A model generated the notes under the pieces. It saw only the letters and a list, made by a program, of their open reading frames with translations. It was not told where the DNA came from and did not search any database. Shown piece by piece: positions 7,401 through 10,431 of a stretch of DNA of 10,431 nt. Origin of the DNA: CAG-791 sp964386925 (GTDB taxonomy: Bacteria > Bacillota > Clostridia > Lachnospirales > Lachnospiraceae); contig CAYLUU010000079.1 of the NCBI GenBank assembly GCA_964386925.1, positions 1 through 10,431 on the forward strand, written 5' to 3'. The translations under genes were made by a program, and so were the position numbers. How positions within the stretch are numbered: position 1 is the first letter of the stretch; each line of letters begins with the position of its first letter.

Positions 7401-8177
7401 CAGATGCTGTTCACCGGCGAATATGCAGACGGCAGAACCGAGTTGATCGAGGAATGCTGGAAGGATGGGATGGATGCGGAGCTGATCGCGGATGCGATGG
7501 CACAGAGCAGCCATTGGTATTTTGTACTCCGTAAGGATATGGGAGAGGCACAGTTCCGTCTGATCGGAGAATTCGGGCGAAAAGGCGTTCCGCTGCTGGA
7601 TATCTGCCGCATTGCCTGGCTGAAGAACCGTTCTGTGCAGTCCGGGGAGATCTCCGATCAGGAGATGGAGATTACGAGCCTGTTCCTGTCGGATCTGCTG
7701 GAGAGGAAGACGGTGTTCCCGTTCTTTAGGCAGTTCGTAGGTGTCCTGCCGCTGCTGCAGGCCTATGCCGATGAGACGCTGGTGGAATACCGGTGTTCGC
7801 CCGAGGAGGAGCCGCCGAAGCGTGTACTCTATCACTATGCCATGGAGCACGGCGGCGTGCGCGATGCCTATGCCGCGCGGGAAATGAAGGAAATGTACGA
7901 GGGAGTCTATGTGACCGGTTTCCTCCTTTTCTTCGGCGAACAGATGCATTATTACATCACCGATGATGATGCAGAGAAAAATATCATAGAGAGCGGCACC
8001 ATCGGGCAGGATGCAAGAACGCAGACAACCGGCCAGGACCGCTTTGATGCAATCAATGAGATCACCATGCTGGCGGCTCTTGGCAGAGACAGCGAAGCGA
8101 TTTCGAAGCTGGAGAAATACAGCCGGAAGTCCTATATGGTGAGTCGGATGTTCGAGGGGGCGGAGCATGCTCTTTGA
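4479..8177 (+). CDS. Large cytosolic beta-domain plus helical-repeat protein, DUF5717-like
   Basis: 1232 residues with no signal peptide or membrane segment, so probably cytosolic. Function is unknown. From memory it resembles the Clostridia family DUF5717; I could not check this. Two beta-rich regions come first: about 18-110, and about 185-295, whose VQVSVTGNFLAADCS, LTVAVDPMQLHGG and AAIVIPVTVSLG give the strand pattern of an Ig-like sandwich. Residues about 300-720 are a TPR-like helical array with many Tyr/Leu helix pairs. A small beta insertion (about 730-785) contains TAFFPLYGEK and GNRYAGSV. More helices follow, then a similar C-terminal beta segment near 1143-1165 (VTGFLLFFGEQMHYYI). 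This architecture suggests a scaffold. It opens the operon, and its last codons overlap the next gene by 11 bases, which implies translational coupling and a shared complex. No catalytic motif is visible. Confidence 0.75.
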   Translation: MLQCQERKNMGGEKFHIRKGVLTFSAESIEESLIPGEQAENSFVIYGPKGKAVNGYVLSSNPMVRLLTNEFAGARETIAYQVRDGQEEIRGEFRILSDHGEYTIPYHFTQQSGMSQSSLGPVRSLMHYTNLARTNWKEAVALFYRKEFPTILEPSLLTMYRALSAREGNEHNVEEFLITAGKKEPVEFSADQKELALELSWRDVEEQEAQILHKVLKIRRKGWGYTRVQVSVTGNFLAADCSVLDDGLFREGTAALTVAVDPMQLHGGRNFGSVVLTPEYGAAIVIPVTVSLGVHTALRTMHRREQHELIAKMMEEYLQLRGHQTDGKTFAERMGHLVRRLQESDRNNPMTTLYRIHYLLTIHEEQEAVWELQALNRRLSGLDSELPAFSIAQFDLEDDLTYSYRMYLTALCVDNPEAKAAAEEGGETTYGAAHDVIRSLARKQKQNPDNFWIAWLLLYADSGRMGRPRETARVLRRQYELGSRSPVLYMEYYQLMQEDSGTLYELGEFELQTLWFAAKRGILTGAVLVQLNYLALRRKTFSKQLFRILTKAYELDLPQIHQADLLESICTLLIRGNMTDTSCFVWYQRGVEAGLTITRLLDYYMMALPEGYSGELPQIVVRYYAYQNSLPWMQSAYLYRYVLEHREDFAEFYEQYAPQIDRFTLEQLMLHRISPDLAVLYTHYLTAGRVLTEEIASAAIPAAFSCRAKADAGEMAEHRLRRVVAVYEHFLPEQYFPLQGNTAFFPLYGEKCVTLLEDDNGNRYAGSVHLECERLMDYEQLSELLAMYSMDHLGFDLYRSEQGEKLWPVTESSKENYRRLAESPEIPEEYRESLRQKLLQYYCANGSAELADFLGGVSAEGLMTKTRCELLRSLAGVGLTQKAYDWLLEYGIDGVDGDVLLRIVTGILEEKRPTDDECLTEIAHEAFTRGSYNDEVLQYLAEFWDGTTKELGELRTAMKGFSLPTEGISRRMLIQMLFTGEYADGRTELIEECWKDGMDAELIADAMAQSSHWYFVLRKDMGEAQFRLIGEFGRKGVPLLDICRIAWLKNRSVQSGEISDQEMEITSLFLSDLLERKTVFPFFRQFVGVLPLLQAYADETLVEYRCSPEEEPPKRVLYHYAMEHGGVRDAYAAREMKEMYEGVYVTGFLLFFGEQMHYYITDDDAEKNIIESGTIGQDARTQTTGQDRFDAINEITMLAALGRDSEAISKLEKYSRKSYMVSRMFEGAEHAL

Positions 8178-9465
8178 CAAACAGAATGAAAAAAAGTTCA
8201 TTGTCGGTATAGAGCTGCGGGAGGATACGTGCCAGATCTCCTACGCCTTTGAGAAAGCGGGGAAGATTCTTTCGGAGCCGGAGACATACGCAGCTGTGCC
8301 GGGGAGCGAGGAATATGATCTGCCGCTGGCAATCTGCCGGGTACCTTCTGCAGGGCAGTGGTATCACGGGAGCGAGGCGGTGAGTCATGCAGCGGATGCT
8401 GGCTGCGTTTACATTCCGAAGCTCCTCACGCTGGCCCGGGAGAATGTTCCGGTTGCGGTAGAGGACAAAACCTACGAGTCAGAGGCACTGTTCGCCCTTT
8501 ATATCAACCGATGCCTTACGGACGTTCGAAGACGCGCAGAAGCGGCAGACGGGAAAGGACGCACGCCGCAGGAACCGGCGGCTATCATGTTCACGGCAAG
8601 GAACATGGATGGTCAGATGATAGACCTTCTGGAGAACGTGCGAAGGCGCCTGGACCTGGGAACCAGTGTATATTACCAGAGTGCTGCCGGTGCCTTTTAT
8701 GATTTTGTCCTGAGCAGGGAAGAGGAGCTGCGGGAACCTGCCTCTGCGCTGCTGGAATATGAGGAGGGCGGAAGGCTGCGGATCAGCCGGCTGCTGTTCA
8801 ATGTGCACACGCGTCCGGTCGTGTCCTACATGGAAGAAAAGGAATACCCCGGGCTGTTCGCTGCGGACGATGCCGGAAGGGATCAGGAGTTTGCAGAGAT
8901 TCTGAAGGCGGAGCTGTCCGATCACCGATTCGCATCGGTGTACCTGACGGGAAGTGGATTCCGCGGCAGCTGGATGAAACGATCCTCGCGGCTTCTGTGT
9001 CAGGGACGCAGAGCGTTTGTGGGAGATAATCTGTTCAGCAAGGGCGCGGCATACGGCGCATTTTTTAAGCTGGAAAAGCCCAGGATCCTGTCCGAGTATT
9101 TCTTCCTGGATCAGAATAAGCTGCGCTACAACATCCTGATTCAGGCAATGGAGCAGGGAACGCAGAAGCTCGTGACGGCAGTGGATGCCGGAATGAACTG
9201 GTATGAGGTGCAGGAGAGTCTGGATCTCGTGCTGGACGGAACGGCAGAAATTGATCTCGTGCTGAAGCCCCTGTCAGGGGGCAAGGATGTGCCGTATCAC
9301 ATTCGTCTGGATCGCCTGCCGGTTCGTGAGGGACGAATCACCAGAGTCCGGTTCTCGTTCTCCATGACGGCGGTGGACCGGATGCAGGTCCGGATGGAGG
9401 ATCTGGGCTTCGGCGAGATCTTCCCCTCGAGCGGACTTAAGTGGGAGCAGCAGATCTCGCTGTAG
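8167..9465 (+). CDS. Degenerate Hsp70-like protein, DUF5716-like
   Basis: 432 residues, cytosolic. From memory it fits the Clostridia family DUF5716. The order of motifs follows Hsp70/DnaK: phosphate-1 strand FIVGIELREDTCQISY (11-26); VPSAGQWYHGSEAV (59-72), like the PS...VGxxA segment; AAIMFTARNMDGQMIDLL (138-155), like the VPA...QR region; YYQSAAGAFYDFVL (169-182) for EPTAAA; ALLEYEEGGRLRISRLLF (194-211) for phosphate-2; ASVYLTGSGF (256-265) and NLFSKGAAYGAF (289-300) for the adenosine region. Residues about 306-420 resemble the beta substrate-binding domain, ending in RVRFSFSMTAVDRMQVRMEDLG, like the IEVTF...V.A.D strand pair. There is no helical lid. GTT in phosphate-1 is RED and the DLGGGT motif is lost, so ATP hydrolysis is doubtful. 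It may act as a pseudo-chaperone or adaptor with its two neighbours. RBS GAGGGGG is 6 bases upstream. Confidence 0.75.
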   Translation: MLFDKQNEKKFIVGIELREDTCQISYAFEKAGKILSEPETYAAVPGSEEYDLPLAICRVPSAGQWYHGSEAVSHAADAGCVYIPKLLTLARENVPVAVEDKTYESEALFALYINRCLTDVRRRAEAADGKGRTPQEPAAIMFTARNMDGQMIDLLENVRRRLDLGTSVYYQSAAGAFYDFVLSREEELREPASALLEYEEGGRLRISRLLFNVHTRPVVSYMEEKEYPGLFAADDAGRDQEFAEILKAELSDHRFASVYLTGSGFRGSWMKRSSRLLCQGRRAFVGDNLFSKGAAYGAFFKLEKPRILSEYFFLDQNKLRYNILIQAMEQGTQKLVTAVDAGMNWYEVQESLDLVLDGTAEIDLVLKPLSGGKDVPYHIRLDRLPVREGRITRVRFSFSMTAVDRMQVRMEDLGFGEIFPSSGLKWEQQISL

Positions 9466-9485
9466 GACAAGCGGAGTAAAACAAA

Positions 9486-10328
9486 ATGGCAAGAGTGATA
9501 CGTGCGGTGGGACGTCTGGCTGACAGCCCCTACCGACTGAATAAAATTGAACGAAATGTCTACTCCGTAGAGGAACTGTGTTATTCTCTGGTACAGAGTG
9601 CAGAGATTCTGGATGCGGAACTCCTGGATCCGGCACTTCCGGACTGGATTGAACAGGAATGTGGTCTTCCGGAGCTGGCAGGACAGCTGCGGCCGTATCT
9701 GGGCAAGGAACGGCAGCTGTCGGATTTTGTCACCGCGATTCTGCGCTATGTAGGCTTCGTACCGGAGGAAAAAGAGGCGAAGACCCGCCGAATTGTCTCC
9801 TCCGGGCAGGGACTGGAACCCTATGAAAAGCGGATGGCCAGGGCGAAGACTCTGCGGGAAAATGCGCGGCCCTTCGAGGCACTGGAGGAATATCGCAGGC
9901 TTTTGGAGGAACTTCCTTCACCGGAGCGAAGAATCCGGAATCAGGCGCTGCAGGCAATGGGAGAGGTGTACGCAGGGCAGTTCCGCTTCCGGGCGGCAGC
10001 GGACTGTTACGAGAAAGCCTGGAAGCTGACTGGCAGCAGTGAGAACTACCTGAATTATCTCGCCTGCATTCGGCTGGGACTCTCGGATGCCGAATATCTG
10101 GCCTTTGTGTCAGAGCATCCGGAAAGCTATCAGGCCTCTCTCGAGCTGGAGAAACGAATGGATCAGTACAATACGGAATTCGATACGTCGGAACGAAAGC
10201 TGGCACTGGATTCTCTGCGGCAGTACCAGAGCGGCGGGCAGAGCACCAGCTATGAAGTGGCACTGCATCAGACAATCCAGCGGCTTAAAGAGGAGTACCG
10301 GCAGATCACGTCGCCGGAGACGGCCTGA
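9486..10328 (+). CDS. TPR-repeat protein of unknown function
   Basis: 280 residues, cytosolic, last gene of the operon, starting 20 bases after the previous stop with a modest GGAG RBS (9473-9476). I do not recognise a named family. An N-terminal region (about 1-95) is helical, with VYSVEELCYSLVQSAEILD and a buried aromatic/leucine pattern. Two TPR-like units follow: about 112-145 (AKTLRENARPFEALEEYRRL) and 152-183 (ALQAMGEVYAGQFRFRAAADCYEKAW, which keeps the typical Gly/Ala/Tyr spacing). The C-terminus (about 205-275) is charged helix with a glutamine/serine-rich turn near 247-255, and may be a coiled coil. TPR proteins usually act as docking platforms and several bind Hsp70 or Hsp90, so with the Hsp70-like neighbour a co-chaperone or assembly role is a fair inference but not shown. 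Confidence 0.75.
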   Translation: MARVIRAVGRLADSPYRLNKIERNVYSVEELCYSLVQSAEILDAELLDPALPDWIEQECGLPELAGQLRPYLGKERQLSDFVTAILRYVGFVPEEKEAKTRRIVSSGQGLEPYEKRMARAKTLRENARPFEALEEYRRLLEELPSPERRIRNQALQAMGEVYAGQFRFRAAADCYEKAWKLTGSSENYLNYLACIRLGLSDAEYLAFVSEHPESYQASLELEKRMDQYNTEFDTSERKLALDSLRQYQSGGQSTSYEVALHQTIQRLKEEYRQITSPETA

Positions 10329-10368
10329 GGCTGCTTTATTGCGGCTGAACCAACGCCAGTCAGAAGCG

Positions 10369-10431
10369 GTCAGCGGAGATGTCCGCTTTGCGGACGCGAG
10401 CTGACTTCGTCAGCACCGAGTGACCTTCGGT
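10369..10431 (+). repeat. Array of small hairpins with TTT/TTC loops (cut by the window end)
   Basis: Three hairpins of the same shape follow each other: GTCCGC-TTT-GCGGAC (10381-10395), GCTGAC-TTC-GTCAGC (10400-10414) and GTGACC-TTC-GGT (10420-10431, second arm cut off). Each has a 6-bp stem (the last presumed), a three-base pyrimidine-rich loop and a GAG at or just before the first arm; stem starts are 19-20 bases apart. AGCGGA (10372-10377) and TCCGCT (10382-10387) form a further stem that overlaps the first, and GTCAGC (10369-10374) can pair with GCTGAC (10400-10405). Stem sequences differ while the shape is kept. There is no T-run, so it is not an ordinary terminator. The stretch 10329-10368 before it shows nothing I can name. 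Confidence 0.55.

Noticed and set aside
7038..8201. A 387-codon open frame on the - strand
   Set aside because: It is antisense to the large DUF5717-like gene. The composition is rich in His, Arg, Leu and Gln as expected for a mirror of that codon use, and there is no family signal.
4479..10328. Toxin-antitoxin or phage-defence island
   Set aside because: No nuclease, protease, NTPase, TIR or other effector motif is visible in the three proteins. The Hsp70-like pattern gives a better explanation.
10369..10431. CRISPR array or integron attC at the window end
   Set aside because: The stems differ in sequence, there are no identical repeats with spacers of 25-40 bases, and no cas gene, integrase or attC core site is visible.

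Overview
The window looks like chromosomal DNA of a moderately GC-rich Clostridia bacterium, most likely Lachnospiraceae. The pointers are a Clostridia-type dihydrofolate reductase, a PrsA-like foldase lipoprotein of the kind common in that family, an HrcA/CIRCE heat-shock operator, an HtpG with the N-terminal signature ISNGCDA, and two large proteins that I recognise from memory as the Clostridia families DUF5717 and DUF5716. All convincing genes are on the + strand. No tRNA, rRNA, insertion sequence, phage gene or CRISPR array is visible.

Layout. Positions 3-65 hold the last codons of an unidentified gene. folA (DHFR, 164-652) is followed closely by a parvulin-type foldase lipoprotein (best start 695, end 1831); these two are probably one transcript. 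The 210-bp gap before htpG carries a perfect CIRCE operator (1883-1909). Its arms and spacer fold into a 12-bp hairpin directly followed by six T residues, so the same bases also look like the terminator of the folA-foldase unit. A promoter candidate follows immediately, then htpG (2042-4234), an Hsp90 longer than usual with two acidic insertions. A clear intrinsic terminator closes htpG (about 4263-4302).

The next unit starts from a strong extended -10 promoter (4438-4446) preceded by a 13-bp inverted repeat. It has three tightly packed genes: a 1232-residue cytosolic protein with beta domains and a long helical-repeat body (4479-8177), a 432-residue protein that reads as a degenerate Hsp70 with nucleotide-binding and beta substrate-binding parts but no lid (8167-9465), and a 280-residue TPR protein (9486-10328). 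After the last gene the window ends in closely spaced small hairpins with TTT/TTC loops.

How the genes fit together. Apart from folA, the recognisable content concerns protein folding: an extracytoplasmic prolyl isomerase, Hsp90, and a pseudo-Hsp70 with two helical-repeat partners. The three-gene unit is the best candidate for an undescribed system. I infer a cytosolic scaffold or chaperone-like complex in which the Hsp70-like protein has lost its ATPase residues. A small hairpin, AGCGG-N6-CCGCT, occurs in three non-coding stretches (1983-1998, 4346-4361, 10372-10387), and two of these bracket the three-gene unit.
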